Position numbers and translations under genes: made by a program. From contig CU207211.1 of the NCBI GenBank assembly GCA_000026125.1, positions 2,542,001-2,606,000 of the forward strand: a DNA stretch of 64,000 bases, given 5' to 3'. Shown piece after piece: positions 20,769 through 30,459 of this stretch. How positions within the stretch are numbered: the first letter of the stretch is position 1; every line of letters starts with the position of its first letter. Origin of the DNA: Herminiimonas arsenicoxydans (GTDB lineage Bacteria; Pseudomonadota; Gammaproteobacteria; Burkholderiales; Burkholderiaceae_D). The notes under the pieces were generated by a model that saw nothing but the letters and a program-made list of their open reading frames with translations, ran no database searches and was not told the origin of the DNA.

Positions 20769-21144
20769 GGACTACCTGTTTAGGAAAAAGGTTATTTGCG
20801 TGCCTTGCACAATGCTTGTGCCGCAAAATAAAGTGAAGTTTAAGAAAAATTTCTCACGGTATTGTCACGACTGTTTTGTTTACGTCAGCTTGAAAAGAAT
20901 CTTGAGCATCGAAACGACAGTATCGTGGAGATAGTGCAAAAGATAGGAAAAGCATGGTTAAATCGAGAGGAAACTTGTGTATCAGGAACACACTTTTGAA
21001 GCAGCTTCTCGAACGCTTAAATTTCCGCTCCACATTGCATGACGTCGATCATGAACAATATGCTGCGTCATTATCGGCATGGCTACCGAACGATTTACCT
21101 GCCTGATGGGATATGCAACTCAGACCAAATATCTGGATAGGCAG
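20769..21144 (-). other. Long leader region upstream of cheW
   Basis: About 300 nt separate the FliA-type promoter at 21071-21097 from the cheW start. No convincing ORF lies in it on either strand. Plus-strand reading from 21079 gives an 83-residue frame with no similarity that I recognise. If the promoter is used, the transcript has an unusually long 5' untranslated leader. Confidence 0.5.
21071..21097 (-). promoter_or_regulatory. Sigma-28 (FliA) promoter for cheW-MCP
   Basis: On the minus strand the sequence reads TAAATCGT, an 11-nt spacer, then GCCGATAA. The E. coli FliA consensus is TAAAGTTT-N11-GCCGATAA. The -10 element is a perfect match, the -35 keeps the TAAA core, and the spacer is exactly right. 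It points toward cheW. Confidence 0.8.
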
Positions 21145-21290
21145 TCACCGATGGCCTGGCGCATCAGTAACTGCTGCGCCGCATTCTTCCGAGCGGAAGA
21201 AGTGATATTCAACTACGCGTTGCAGTGCGCTCTCATCATCCGGATAAGGTGCCGTCGCCAGATGACATATGATCAGCCTGTTGCTGGTGT
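21145..21290 (-). pseudogene. 3' remnant of a YdjC/NaxD-type deacetylase gene
   Basis: The minus-strand translation contains LIICHLATAPYPDDESALQR followed by VVEYHFFRSEE. The intact gene at 28067-28870 has LIMCHPATEAYPDDEIAQQR followed by VVEYRYFTSEK at the same place. The DNA is also clearly similar, for example the shared TCATCCGGATAAG and ATGATCAGC. The remnant has no 5' part, no start codon, and its last residues are out of frame relative to the intact copy. It lies just beyond the 3' end of the exporter operon whose other side adjoins the intact gene. Confidence 0.75.
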
Positions 21291-21398
21291 TCACGTAGTG
21301 CCGGTGCCGAAATGGATTGCCGAGTCTTAAAAACAGTAGCTGTCTGAATAGTATGCTGAGCCGTTGAGAAATCAACGGTTGTGCCGTTTCTGCACCCT

Positions 21399-22529
21399 TC
21401 AAGCCATCAGGCTGATGGTCTTGCGGAAACGTCGCAGCGATGCCATGAACAGCAGCGCGCCTATGACAATGATGGCCAGCACCTGCGGCCACACCACATC
21501 CAGGCCGGCACCGCGAAACAGGATAGCCTGGGCGGCCGACACGAAATGCGTGGTGGGCGCGACCAGCATCAGCTGCTGGACCACCCACGGCATGCTCTCG
21601 CGCGGTGTCATGCCGCCCGAGAGCATTTCCAGCGGCAGCAGCACCAGCACCATCAGCATGCCGAATTGCGGCATCGAACGCGCCACTGTCGCCATGAAAA
21701 TCCCCATGGACGTGGTGGCAAACAGATGCAAGGCCGTTACCGCCATGAACAAGGCTATTGATCCCTGCACCGGCACCCGCAAGGCCAGTTGCACCACGAA
21801 CAGGATGGATACTGACGCCGCCAGCAAGACCACCAGAGCCATCGCCCAGATCTTGGCCAGCATGATTTCGGCCGGCGTGACCGGCATCACCAGCAAGTGT
21901 TCTATCGTGCCGTGCTCGCGCTCGCGTATCAGTGCTGCACCGGTCAGGATGATGGATAGCATGGTCACGCTGTTGATGATTTCCATCAGCGAACCGAACC
22001 AGGATTGTTCAAGATTGGGATTGAAGCGCATGCGCAGGTTCAGTTCGACCGGCAGACTGGTGCTGCCGCGATGACGCTGGACGAATTCATTCACCTCGGC
22101 GGCCACTATCTGCTGGACATAACCGCTGCCGGTAAAGGCCTGGCTCATGCGCGTGGCATCGACATTGAGCTGCGCGGCGGGTGCGCGTCCGGCCAGTACA
22201 TCACGCTGGAAATTGGCCGGGATGTCGAGCACGAAAGTGTAGTCGCCGTTATCCATGCCGATATCCATCTCGGCCAGGCTGATCAGCCGCGGCGTCTTGA
22301 AGTGCGGCGGGTAGAAACTGCTGACGATGCGCGCCGACAGCGGCGAATCATCCTCGTCGACGATGGCGATGACTGCATTGTGCAGGTTTTCCGGCATCGC
22401 GGTGGCCGCCACATAGATCGCCACGGTAAAGGTATAGACGATCAATACCAGCATCGTCGGGTCGCGCACCAGGCTCCATAACTCCTTGATGCCGAGGCGG
22501 TAAATATTGACGATGGAAATGCTGCGCAT
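21399..22529 (-). CDS. ABC-2 type transporter permease (YhhJ-like)
   Basis: A 376-residue ABC-2 permease. It has one N-terminal TM helix (LIVYTFTVAIYVAATAM), a large extracytoplasmic domain (about 45-170) and five to six C-terminal helices including EREHGTIEHLLVMPVTPAEI, the conserved ABC-2 coupling region. The start is 2 nt after the RbbA-like gene, so the two are translated together. With the outer-membrane factor, HlyD protein and double-ATPase half it forms an envelope-spanning exporter like the YhiI-RbbA(YhiH)-YhhJ set of E. coli. Substrate unknown. Confidence 0.88.
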   Translation of the reverse strand: MRSISIVNIYRLGIKELWSLVRDPTMLVLIVYTFTVAIYVAATAMPENLHNAVIAIVDEDDSPLSARIVSSFYPPHFKTPRLISLAEMDIGMDNGDYTFVLDIPANFQRDVLAGRAPAAQLNVDATRMSQAFTGSGYVQQIVAAEVNEFVQRHRGSTSLPVELNLRMRFNPNLEQSWFGSLMEIINSVTMLSIILTGAALIREREHGTIEHLLVMPVTPAEIMLAKIWAMALVVLLAASVSILFVVQLALRVPVQGSIALFMAVTALHLFATTSMGIFMATVARSMPQFGMLMVLVLLPLEMLSGGMTPRESMPWVVQQLMLVAPTTHFVSAAQAILFRGAGLDVVWPQVLAIIVIGALLFMASLRRFRKTISLMA

Positions 22530-22531
22530 GA

Positions 22532-25327
22532 TCAGGACTCCTGCTTCCTGAGCAGCAGGATGGCCGCGCCGACGATCACCGGCGCCGCAATCAGCAGTGG
22601 CCAGAATGAAGACATCAGGCTGCTGGAGTCCAGCGCCTTGCTGAACACGCCGCGGCTGATGGTCAGGAAATGCGTGGCGGGATAGATGCTGCCGATAAAG
22701 GCCCCCACGCCTTCCAGCGAAGATACCGGGTTAAGCAAGCCGGCAAACTGCACGCAGGGCAGTATCGTTCCTATCATCGTGACGAACATCGCTGAAATCT
22801 GGCTCTTCGTAAAGGTCGAAGCCAGCAAGCCCATGCCGGTGGAAGAAATCACGCACAACAATGCAGCCACCGCCAGCGTAATGAAATCCCCCTTCAGCGG
22901 CACGCCAAAGACGGTAACCGACAGCAGCGTCAGGATCAAAAAATTGAACATCGCCAGTGCGATGTAAGGCAGCTGTTTACCCAGCAGGAACTCGATGCGT
23001 GTGACCGGCGTGACATACAGGTTGATGATGGAGCCCAGCTCCTTTTCGCGCACGACCGACAGCGCCGTCAGCATCGACGGGATCATCATTAGCAGCATCG
23101 GGATCACGGCCGGCACCATCGCCATCAGGCTTCTCACATCGGGATTGTAGCGAAAACGGGTTTCCATCTGGCTTGCCACCGGCAGCGCCACGCCGAGCCG
23201 GTATTGCGCCATGTCGACCAGCCATAGCGCATGCATCGCCTGCACATAACCGCGTACGGTTTCCGCGCGCGCCGGCATCGCGCCATCGACCCAGGCGGCG
23301 ACCTGCGCTCCATGGCCGCGCTTCAAGTCGCGCGCAAAACCGGATGGAATTTCTATGACCAGCGACAGTTCGCCATTGCGCATGCGCCGGTCCAGCTCTG
23401 CATGGTTGCGGACCGGCGGCTTTTCGATGAAATAGCGCGAGCCGGCGAGATTGAGCGTGTAATTCTGGCTCACCGTAGTTTGATCCTGATCCAGCACCGC
23501 ATACGTCAGGTTATCGACATCCATGTTCATGCCATAGCCGATGATGAACATCAGCAGTGTCGTGCCAAGTAGCGCCAGCGTCGCACGCACCGGATCTCGC
23601 CTGAGTTCCAGCGTCTCGCGCCACATGTAGCTGAGGGCGCGGCCTATGCTGAAACTGCGCTGCGGGCGGGCTGCAGCATGAGGTGCTGCAGCGTCTTCTA
23701 CCCTGCCTTCCGGACGGGCTTTTGCTCTGCCTGTTGCCGTGCCGCTTTGCGCCGCAATATCCGTTTCATCTTTTGCCGCAGGCACTACGCCGGTCGCATC
23801 TTCCAGATAGGCGATGAAAGCCTGCTCCAGGGTATCGACCTGGCGCTGCGCGACCAGTTGTGCCGGCGTATCGCTGACCAGCACCTTGCCCGCATGCATG
23901 AGCGAAATCCGGTCGCAGCGCTCGGCTTCATTCATGAAGTGGGTGGAAATGAAGATCGTTACCCGGTCGCGGCGCGACAACTCGATCAACAGGCGCCAGA
24001 AATTATCGCGTGCCACCGGGTCGACGCCCGAGGTCGGTTCATCAAGAATCAGCAACTCCGGCCCATGCACCATCGCCACTGCCAGCGACAAGCGCTGGCG
24101 CATGCCCAGCGGCAGCTTGTTCGGCAATGCATCGATTTCTTCCTCGAGCCCGAAACGCGTCAGCATCTGCTGCGCCCGCGCCGCAACCTCGGCTTCCGGC
24201 ACATTGAACAGGCGCGCATGCAGCACCAGGTTTTGCATGACGCTGAGCTCGGAATACAGTGAAAACGATTGCGACATGTAGCCAACGCGACGCCGTGTCG
24301 CGATGTCATGCGGATCGACTTCATGCCCGAACAGCCAGGCCCGCCCCTCGCTCGCCGCCAGCAAGCCCGTCAGCACTTTCATCGTGGTCGTCTTGCCACA
24401 ACCGTTGGAGCCGATAAAGCCGAATATCTCGCCGCGCCGGATACGAAAGTTGACGTGATCAACTGCAGTGAAATCGCCGAAGCGCATCGTCAAGTCACGT
24501 GCCTCGATGGCCACTTCGGCATCCGCGCCCAATGCCAGCGGCTGGATTTCGACTGCCTGATGGCCGCGCTTTTTTTCTTCCGGCAATAGCGCGATGAATG
24601 CCGCTTCCAGATCGGCGCTGCCGGTCTGCGCCAGCAATTCCTGCGGTGCGCCGGTCGCCAGCACCCGCCCGCCATCCATCGCCACCAGCCAGTCGAAACC
24701 TTGCGCCTCATCCATGTAAGCGGTCGCCACGATCACACTGATCTGCGGACGCTGCTGGCGTATGCCGGCGATCAAGCTCCAGAACTGGGCCCGTGCCAGC
24801 GGATCGACGCCGGTGGTCGGCTCATCGAGTATCAGCAAGTCCGGATCGTGGATCAATGCGCAGCACAAACCCAGCTTCTGTTTCATGCCGCCGGACAGCT
24901 TGCCGACCGGGCGCGTGAGGAATGGAAACAGGCCGGTGCTGCGCGTCAGACTATCGATGCGACGACGACGCTCAGCAGCATCGTGGCCGAACAGGCGCGC
25001 AAAAAATTGCAGGTTTTCCTCGACCGACAGGGTCGGATACAGATTCTTGCCCAGACCCTGCGGCATGTAGGCAATCCGTGGACACACGGCATCCCGATGC
25101 CGCTTGCGGCGCATGTCGCCGCCCAATACGTCGGCGCTGCCCTGCTGCATTTTGCGTGCGCCAGCCGCCAGCGCCAGCAAGCTGGACTTGCCGACACCAT
25201 CCGGCCCTATCAGGCCCACCATGCATTGCGCCGGGATATCCAGGCTGATGTCGGCCAGCGCTACTGTCTTGCCATAGCGCAGACCGATGTCGGCCAGTCG
25301 GATTACCGGAAGCGCCATATCAGGCAT
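22532..25327 (-). CDS. rbbA: RbbA/YhiH-like ABC protein: two ATPase domains fused to a permease
   Basis: A 931-residue fusion. ATPase domain 1 has Walker [10 protein letters not shown] (41-49), signature KLSGGMKQK and Walker [14 protein letters not shown]. ATPase domain 2 has Walker [11 protein letters not shown] (about 306-315) and Walker [14 protein letters not shown], but its signature region reads LPLGMRQRL instead of LSGG, a feature I also associate with E. coli YhiH. From about residue 560 there is an ABC-2 permease with an extracytoplasmic domain and helices to the C-terminus. A GGAG site embedded in the end of the HlyD gene supports the ATG at 25327. RbbA was named for ribosome binding; with these neighbours an export role is more likely. 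Confidence 0.88.
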   Translation of the reverse strand: MPDMALPVIRLADIGLRYGKTVALADISLDIPAQCMVGLIGPDGVGKSSLLALAAGARKMQQGSADVLGGDMRRKRHRDAVCPRIAYMPQGLGKNLYPTLSVEENLQFFARLFGHDAAERRRRIDSLTRSTGLFPFLTRPVGKLSGGMKQKLGLCCALIHDPDLLILDEPTTGVDPLARAQFWSLIAGIRQQRPQISVIVATAYMDEAQGFDWLVAMDGGRVLATGAPQELLAQTGSADLEAAFIALLPEEKKRGHQAVEIQPLALGADAEVAIEARDLTMRFGDFTAVDHVNFRIRRGEIFGFIGSNGCGKTTTMKVLTGLLAASEGRAWLFGHEVDPHDIATRRRVGYMSQSFSLYSELSVMQNLVLHARLFNVPEAEVAARAQQMLTRFGLEEEIDALPNKLPLGMRQRLSLAVAMVHGPELLILDEPTSGVDPVARDNFWRLLIELSRRDRVTIFISTHFMNEAERCDRISLMHAGKVLVSDTPAQLVAQRQVDTLEQAFIAYLEDATGVVPAAKDETDIAAQSGTATGRAKARPEGRVEDAAAPHAAARPQRSFSIGRALSYMWRETLELRRDPVRATLALLGTTLLMFIIGYGMNMDVDNLTYAVLDQDQTTVSQNYTLNLAGSRYFIEKPPVRNHAELDRRMRNGELSLVIEIPSGFARDLKRGHGAQVAAWVDGAMPARAETVRGYVQAMHALWLVDMAQYRLGVALPVASQMETRFRYNPDVRSLMAMVPAVIPMLLMMIPSMLTALSVVREKELGSIINLYVTPVTRIEFLLGKQLPYIALAMFNFLILTLLSVTVFGVPLKGDFITLAVAALLCVISSTGMGLLASTFTKSQISAMFVTMIGTILPCVQFAGLLNPVSSLEGVGAFIGSIYPATHFLTISRGVFSKALDSSSLMSSFWPLLIAAPVIVGAAILLLRKQES

Positions 25328-25330
25328 GGC

Positions 25331-26404
25331 TTACTCCGGCAACTTGACGGCCAGCGCGGGCGGCCATGCCGACTTGGGGTCGAGCTTGAGCCAGGCCACG
25401 CCAGGCAAACCGGTCTTGACCAGCTTTACATGTTTTTCCAGTAGCGCGCGGTCTATCTGCGCCCTGACACGGAACATCAGCTTTTGTCGCTCGCTGGCGG
25501 TTTCCACCGTCTTCGGCGTGAATTGTGCAGTGCTGGCCACAAAAGACAGCCTGGCCGGAATCACATACTGCGGCGCGGCGTCGAGCACGATATGGACTTC
25601 GCTGTCCAGCGCCAGCTTGCCGACGATGGTTTCCGGCACGAAGAAGGTCATGTAAACATCCGACAAATCCACCAGGTTCAACACCTTGCCGCCAGCGCCT
25701 ATCACTTCACCTGCTTCCGCAATCCGGTATTGCACGCGACCGCTGCGCGGTGCCGTCAATACACTGTCATTGATGTCCGCCTGTATGCGCGCCACCGACG
25801 CTTCTGCCGCAACCGCCGTGGCACGCGCTCCCGCCACCTGGGTCTGCGCGGCGCTGATCGCGGATTGCGCAGCCTCAACCTGCGCGCTGGCAGCCACCAG
25901 CGCCGCCTGCACGCTGCGCTCGCGGGCCCGGTCATCGTCGAGTTCCTGCTGCGACGAAGCGCCTTCCTGCGCCAGCGTCTGCGAGCGCGTCAGGCGGCGC
26001 TGGGCTGCATCGAGTTCGCTCTGGCGCTGCACCACCAATGCCTGCGCTGCCTGCTTGTCGCTCTGGCGCATCGCCACCAGCGCCTCAGCACTGGCAATCG
26101 CAGCCACCGCCTGCTGCTGCCTTGCGCGCGCTTCGTCAACCATGGCGGTAAGGGTGTCTATCTGCATGTGCGCCAGAGGCTGACCGGCGCTGACAAAGTC
26201 ACCTTCCTTGACCAGGATGTCCAGCACGCGCCCGCCGAGTTTGGTTGACACATCCACTTCAGTTGCCTCGATGCGGCCATTGCCGCTGATGAAGCCGGCA
26301 CCGGGACCGGTGTCGCGCAAGGTGAACCAGGCATAAGCGGCTGCGACTACGGCAATAAGCACGATGGCGATCGGGATCAGCTGTTTTTTGAAAGACATGT
26401 TCAT
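25331..26404 (-). CDS. HlyD-family periplasmic adaptor (YhiI-like)
   Basis: The 357-residue membrane-fusion protein has one N-terminal TM anchor (about residues 8-27). A biotinyl-lipoyl half-motif follows (GRVLDILVKEGDFVSAGQPL), then a long alpha-helical hairpin rich in Ala/Gln (about 95-215). The second half-motif and a beta-barrel domain complete it (VYMTFFVPETIVGKL). It would bridge the inner-membrane ABC parts to the NodT-type outer-membrane factor. It overlaps the upstream gene by 4 nt (ATGA). Confidence 0.9.
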   Translation of the reverse strand: MNMSFKKQLIPIAIVLIAVVAAAYAWFTLRDTGPGAGFISGNGRIEATEVDVSTKLGGRVLDILVKEGDFVSAGQPLAHMQIDTLTAMVDEARARQQQAVAAIASAEALVAMRQSDKQAAQALVVQRQSELDAAQRRLTRSQTLAQEGASSQQELDDDRARERSVQAALVAASAQVEAAQSAISAAQTQVAGARATAVAAEASVARIQADINDSVLTAPRSGRVQYRIAEAGEVIGAGGKVLNLVDLSDVYMTFFVPETIVGKLALDSEVHIVLDAAPQYVIPARLSFVASTAQFTPKTVETASERQKLMFRVRAQIDRALLEKHVKLVKTGLPGVAWLKLDPKSAWPPALAVKLPE

Positions 26405-27909
26405 GGTGTGAGGTGCTGGTCGGGTGACGGAATATGGCGGGTGGAAGCGGCGCCGGCGGCATCAGTGGCGGCGACGTCGAGCGCACCGCCACCCAGTGCG
26501 GCATATAGGCTGACCTGGCTGGACAATAGCGCACGGCGTATCTGCACCAGCTGCTGCTCAGCCACCAGCAAGTCGCGTTGCGCATCCAGCACGTCCAGGT
26601 AGGCGGCAGCGCCATTGTCATAACGCAGCTGCGACAGCCGCGCACGCTCGGTCTGCGTCGTCAGCGCCGCCTGGGCGATGAGCAGCTGTTGCGCCAGCCA
26701 CTGACGCGCCGCCAGTGCATCGGCAACATCGCGGAAAGCTGCCTGTATGGTTTTTTCATAATTCGCCACTGCAAGATCGCGCCGCGCCTCAGCCAGGCTG
26801 AGGTTGTTGCTGCGGCGCCCAGCGTCGAAAAGCGGCAGCGAAATGCTGGGTGCGAAAGTCCAGGCGCGGCTGCCGGCAGCGAACAAGCCATCAAGCTCGG
26901 CGCTGGCGGTGCCGAACGATCCGGTCAATGCGATGCGCGGGAAGAATGCCGCACGCGCGGCACCGATCTGCGCATGTGCCGCCTTCAACTGGTGCTCGGC
27001 CGCGACGATGTCGGGACGGCGTATCAGCAAATCCGATGGCAAGCCTGGCTGCAGCGGCAACAGCATCTGCCGTTCATCCAGACGGCTGCTGGTGGCTGGC
27101 AGCTCCAGCGTGACGCCTACCAGCAAGATCAGTGCATTTGCCTGCAAGGCACGCGCCTGCTCCAGCTGCGCGCCCAGCGCCTGGGCCTGGCTCAACAGCG
27201 TCTGTACCTGCGTCAGGTTCAGGCGCGAAGTCGAGCCGACCTCGACCCGGCGCGTAAAGATGCGCAAGCTTTCTTCCCGGCTGGCTATCGTCAGCCGCGC
27301 CAGTGCGATGCGCTCGTCGAGTTCGCACAGCGCCAGATAGCTGTTGGCCACCTGCGCGACCAGGCTGATCGTCACCGCACGGCGCGCTTCATCGCTGGCC
27401 AGGTAGTTTTCCAGCGCAGCATCGCGCAGGCTGCGCACGCGCCCCCAGAAGTCAATTTCCCAACTGGCCAGGCCCAGGCTCACATGGTACTGGCTGCTCA
27501 TTGCCGGCTTGCCCGTCAGGCTGAGGTCGGCTGGCACATGCGCACGTTCGCTGCCGGCCTGGGCGGCAATGGCGGGAAACTGTTCGGCGCGCTGTATGCC
27601 ATAGGCGGCGCGCGCTTCCTCTACCCGCAGCACGGCAGCGCGCAAGTCGCGGTTATTTTCCAGCGCCTGCGCTATCAAGTCCTGCAGGCGGGCGTCGGTA
27701 AAGTAGTCGCGCCAGCCCATCGCCGCTGCAGCAGCACCATCCTGATTAACATCGCTGGGGTAATGCGCCGCCACCGGCAGCGCCGGAGCTGCATAGGGTG
27801 GCGCCATGGAGGCACAGCTTGCCAGTGCCAGCACAACTGCAACCATGACAGGTAGAGTTTTCTGCATCTGCGTGACATGGATACGCAGATGCAACTGGTC
27901 AGTCTTCAT
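26401..27909 (-). CDS. NodT-family outer-membrane efflux lipoprotein
   Basis: A TolC-superfamily protein with a lipobox (LALASC) after an N-terminal hydrophobic stretch. It shows two OEP repeats, for example YGIQRAEQFPAIAAQAGSER and the second-half RRPDIVAAEHQLKAAHAQIG, with the typical NLSLAEARRDLAVANYEKT. The ATG at 27909 gives 502 residues. An ATG at 27867 (MQKTLPVMVAVV) would give a more usual signal peptide, and neither has a strong ribosome-binding site. It is the first gene of the four-gene exporter operon. By eye the operon is markedly GC-rich (44 of 60 bases at 25861-25920). Confidence 0.9.
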   Translation of the reverse strand: MKTDQLHLRIHVTQMQKTLPVMVAVVLALASCASMAPPYAAPALPVAAHYPSDVNQDGAAAAAMGWRDYFTDARLQDLIAQALENNRDLRAAVLRVEEARAAYGIQRAEQFPAIAAQAGSERAHVPADLSLTGKPAMSSQYHVSLGLASWEIDFWGRVRSLRDAALENYLASDEARRAVTISLVAQVANSYLALCELDERIALARLTIASREESLRIFTRRVEVGSTSRLNLTQVQTLLSQAQALGAQLEQARALQANALILLVGVTLELPATSSRLDERQMLLPLQPGLPSDLLIRRPDIVAAEHQLKAAHAQIGAARAAFFPRIALTGSFGTASAELDGLFAAGSRAWTFAPSISLPLFDAGRRSNNLSLAEARRDLAVANYEKTIQAAFRDVADALAARQWLAQQLLIAQAALTTQTERARLSQLRYDNGAAAYLDVLDAQRDLLVAEQQLVQIRRALLSSQVSLYAALGGGALDVAATDAAGAASTRHIPSPDQHLTP

Positions 27910-28066
27910 TGATTCGCTTGATCGGGTCGATTACGTTGAATGAGACTTTAAGCCTGTGTACATTCTTGGTACTCAACAACTGCACATGCCACGGTTTCCC
28001 CGCAGTGCATATACATAGTAAATGACCTTAATCCAATTGTCGCAATGCAGCAAAGATTAAATTAAA

Positions 28067-28870
28067 TTAAATCATTTGTATCGACAAACGCTCCAGCCTG
28101 AGCTGCGCAGCGGCAAGCATCCGGGTGAATTTTTCAGATGTGAAGTAACGGTATTCAACCACTCTTTGCTGCGCAATCTCGTCATCCGGATAAGCCTCGG
28201 TCGCCGGATGGCACATGATCAGCATGCCGGCTTGCGCAGCATCCAGCCAAACCTGGAAACAGGCAGCATAGTCTGCCTGGTCAAAGCCATACACGCCGGC
28301 GAAGCCATGATTGCTGGCGATGCCGGCCGCCTGCAAATCTGCAGCCAGCGACTGGCCGCCCAGATATTTCAGTATCTGCGGCTTGCCGCGCCACGCCGGA
28401 TTTGCCGGCACCGTATTGCGCACCCAGACAGGATGGCCGGCATAACGACGCTGTATCGTTTTCAGCAAGACTTGGCGCACGCCCGGCAATTGATGCACAT
28501 GCTGATGGCCATCAATGAAATCCGGCGGCTGGCCCCAGCCGGCTTCAAATGTATCGAGTTGCCGCTCCAGCTCCTGCTCCACCTTTTGCATATCCAGGCC
28601 GCGCAACAGGCTGCGTAAAATCACTGCATGCAGGCTGGGTGCGGCATGGCTGAAACCTTCAGTCAGATTGAAATGCAGGCCGATATCGGCTTGCCCGCGA
28701 TGGGCATGCAAGGCCGGGGCCGAGGTCGACAACCAAGTCGGCGAAGTACTGAAGCAGCTGACTGCCGTCAAGCGCCCCAGCTCCAGCAAATTGCGTATGC
28801 CGGCATCGATGCCGGGATTCTGCGCGTAATCGTCTGAGCAAAGTGTGATCGGTGTCATGGGCTTGTTCAT
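28067..28870 (-). CDS. YdjC/ChbG-family carbohydrate deacetylase (NaxD/LgmC-like)
   Basis: The 267-residue protein has the family's metal and catalytic motifs: TLCSDDYAQNPGID near the N-terminus, ADIGLHFNLTEGF, and FIDGHQHVHQLPGVRQ. The start ATG at 28870 overlaps the stop of the GtrA gene (TGATG), so an upstream extension to 28897 is rejected. YdjC proteins remove acetyl groups from N-acetylated sugars. Next to a GT2 and a GtrA gene with a divergent ArnT-like enzyme, the likely substrate is undecaprenyl-phosphate-linked N-acetylhexosamine, as for Francisella NaxD and the Bordetella Lgm deacetylase. HpnK-type hopanoid enzymes are similar and remain a less likely alternative, because no hopanoid genes are nearby. 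Confidence 0.85.
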   Translation of the reverse strand: MNKPMTPITLCSDDYAQNPGIDAGIRNLLELGRLTAVSCFSTSPTWLSTSAPALHAHRGQADIGLHFNLTEGFSHAAPSLHAVILRSLLRGLDMQKVEQELERQLDTFEAGWGQPPDFIDGHQHVHQLPGVRQVLLKTIQRRYAGHPVWVRNTVPANPAWRGKPQILKYLGGQSLAADLQAAGIASNHGFAGVYGFDQADYAACFQVWLDAAQAGMLIMCHPATEAYPDDEIAQQRVVEYRYFTSEKFTRMLAAAQLRLERLSIQMI

Positions 28871-29277
28871 CAGTGTGCCGCGCGGCGGAAAGCCCATAAA
28901 CGGCTCAGTACATACGTCAGGACAGCCACGGTGAAAACCACGACTGCCAGAGCCAGGTAATACGGCCAGCCTGCATAGCGCAGCAACAGGTAAAACAACA
29001 ATTCATTCATGCAGAATCCGAGCACCGCGACCAGCAGGAAACGCAGGAAGGATGGATGCGCACCCTGCACATGCGTGGCCACCGCATCGGAAAATGTCCA
29101 GTGCCGGTGGCCGAAATAACTGACCCAGAATGCGACGATGAAGCCGCCGGCATTCGCTTGCAGGGGGGCGATGTGCAGCAGTTCGACCAGCGCAATCACG
29201 ACCCAGTAATGCACTGCAGCAGCAGTCAGGCCGACGATACCGAAGCGCAGCACGCGCAACAGCTCAATCAGGCGCAT
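28870..29277 (-). CDS. GtrA-family membrane protein, putative lipid-linked sugar flippase
   Basis: About 135 residues with four hydrophobic segments. The motif FGIVGLTAAAVHYWVVIAL is in the first and FWVSYFGHRHWTFSDAV follows the second, both hallmarks of GtrA (DPMS-like) proteins. AAGGG precedes the ATG at 29277; a GTG two codons upstream is less well placed. It overlaps the GT2 gene by 14 nt and the deacetylase start by 1 nt. GtrA proteins are thought to flip undecaprenyl-phosphate sugars to the periplasm, where an ArnT/PMT-type transferase uses them. Confidence 0.85.
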   Translation of the reverse strand: MRLIELLRVLRFGIVGLTAAAVHYWVVIALVELLHIAPLQANAGGFIVAFWVSYFGHRHWTFSDAVATHVQGAHPSFLRFLLVAVLGFCMNELLFYLLLRYAGWPYYLALAVVVFTVAVLTYVLSRLWAFRRAAH

Positions 29278-30268
29278 GTACACCCTTGTCTGGCGTTGTC
29301 AGCGGGCCGTTATCGATATCATGCGCGACCACATACAAGGGGCGTTTTTTAACCTCTTCGTAAACGCGCCCCATGTATTCGCCCAGCACGCCGATGGAAA
29401 TCAGCTGGATGCCGGAGAAGAACATCAAACCGGCAGCCAATGTCGACCAGCCCGGCACATCATTGCCGAACAGGATGGCTTCGCCTGCAATCCAGAATGC
29501 GTACAGAATCGCAATGATGGAAATCACCACGCCTATGCCGCTCCATATGCGTAAAGGCAGCGTGGTGAACGCCGTCACGCCGGCCAATGCCAGCCGGCTC
29601 AGGCTGCGATAACTGAAACTGGAAACGCCGGTCGCGCGCTCATTCGGCACAAACGGCAGCGCAATGCTGCTGAAACCTACCCAAGCATACAAGCCCTTCA
29701 TGAAACGATTGCGTTCCGGCAGCTGGCGCAATGCATGCACCACCTGCCTGTCCATCAAACGGAAATCGCCGGCATTGCGCGGAATCGTGATCGGAGCACC
29801 GGATTCCATCAAATGATAAAACATGCCGGTGCCCCAGCGCTTCAGACGCGATTCATTACTGCGATCGCTGATCACGCCGTATACCATATCGATACCGCCC
29901 TGCCACAGCCGCACCATTTCCGGCAGCAGCTCCAGCGGGTGCTGATAGTCGCCGTCCAGCAGGATCACTGCATCGCCTTGCGCCGCATCGATACCGGCCG
30001 ACAGCGCCGCTTCCTTGCCGAAGTTGCGTGAGAAACTGATGTAGCGCAGTCCCGCTTCCTTCAGCAGGGGCGCCATCACCTCATCCGTATTGTCCTTGCT
30101 GCCATCATTGACCACGATGATTTCATAGCGCGCGGCAAAGGTTGCGAGGATTGCTCTCAAATCCCGCAAAAATGCCGCCAGATGCGCAGCCTCGTTATAC
30201 GCCGGAATCACGCAGGAAATCAGGGCATGATCCGGACGATGTTTTGGCAATGCACTCAATGTCACCAT
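29264..30268 (-). CDS. Family 2 glycosyltransferase (DPM1/ArnC/GtrB type)
   Basis: The 334-residue GT-A enzyme begins ISCVIPAYNEAAHLAAFLRD, has the metal/nucleotide motif VILLDGDYQHP and ends with two TM helices (about 235-260 and 270-295) and a short tail. This is the topology of enzymes that move a sugar from a nucleotide to undecaprenyl phosphate on the inner face of the membrane. It is the first gene of a tightly overlapping operon with gtrA and the deacetylase, and is divergent from the ArnT-like gene at 30460 (191-nt gap). Confidence 0.88.
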   Translation of the reverse strand: MVTLSALPKHRPDHALISCVIPAYNEAAHLAAFLRDLRAILATFAARYEIIVVNDGSKDNTDEVMAPLLKEAGLRYISFSRNFGKEAALSAGIDAAQGDAVILLDGDYQHPLELLPEMVRLWQGGIDMVYGVISDRSNESRLKRWGTGMFYHLMESGAPITIPRNAGDFRLMDRQVVHALRQLPERNRFMKGLYAWVGFSSIALPFVPNERATGVSSFSYRSLSRLALAGVTAFTTLPLRIWSGIGVVISIIAILYAFWIAGEAILFGNDVPGWSTLAAGLMFFSGIQLISIGVLGEYMGRVYEEVKKRPLYVVAHDIDNGPLTTPDKGVHAPD

Positions 30269-30459
30269 GAAAACAACCTTTCTGGACGAAGTGGCAGAGC
30301 CGGATAAAACTCTGCGAGAATCAGGGATACGGGCATGGTTGCATGGGTAAAAAGTTCGCGGGGCATTCAGGTCAACGATTATAATTCACCACCACCCTAT
30401 ACGATTGCCAAACCGGAATTGTTTCGCTGTCCGACGTACATAACCACTCTTTATCGATA

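Noticed and set aside
21079..21330. Plus-strand 83-codon frame upstream of the exporter
   Set aside because: It runs antisense over the deacetylase remnant and the sigma-28 promoter, has no ribosome-binding site and no protein-like features.
26578..27855. Plus-strand frame of 425 codons
   Set aside because: It is antisense to the NodT-family gene in GC-rich DNA, where long spurious frames are expected.
28050..28076. ATTAAA-rich stretch before the deacetylase stop
   Set aside because: A short run of AT-rich repeats is common in spacers and has no partner elsewhere in the window.
30380..30385. TATAAT as a -10 element for the ArnT-like gene
   Set aside because: No acceptable -35 or extended -10 lies at the right distance, so I do not call a promoter.
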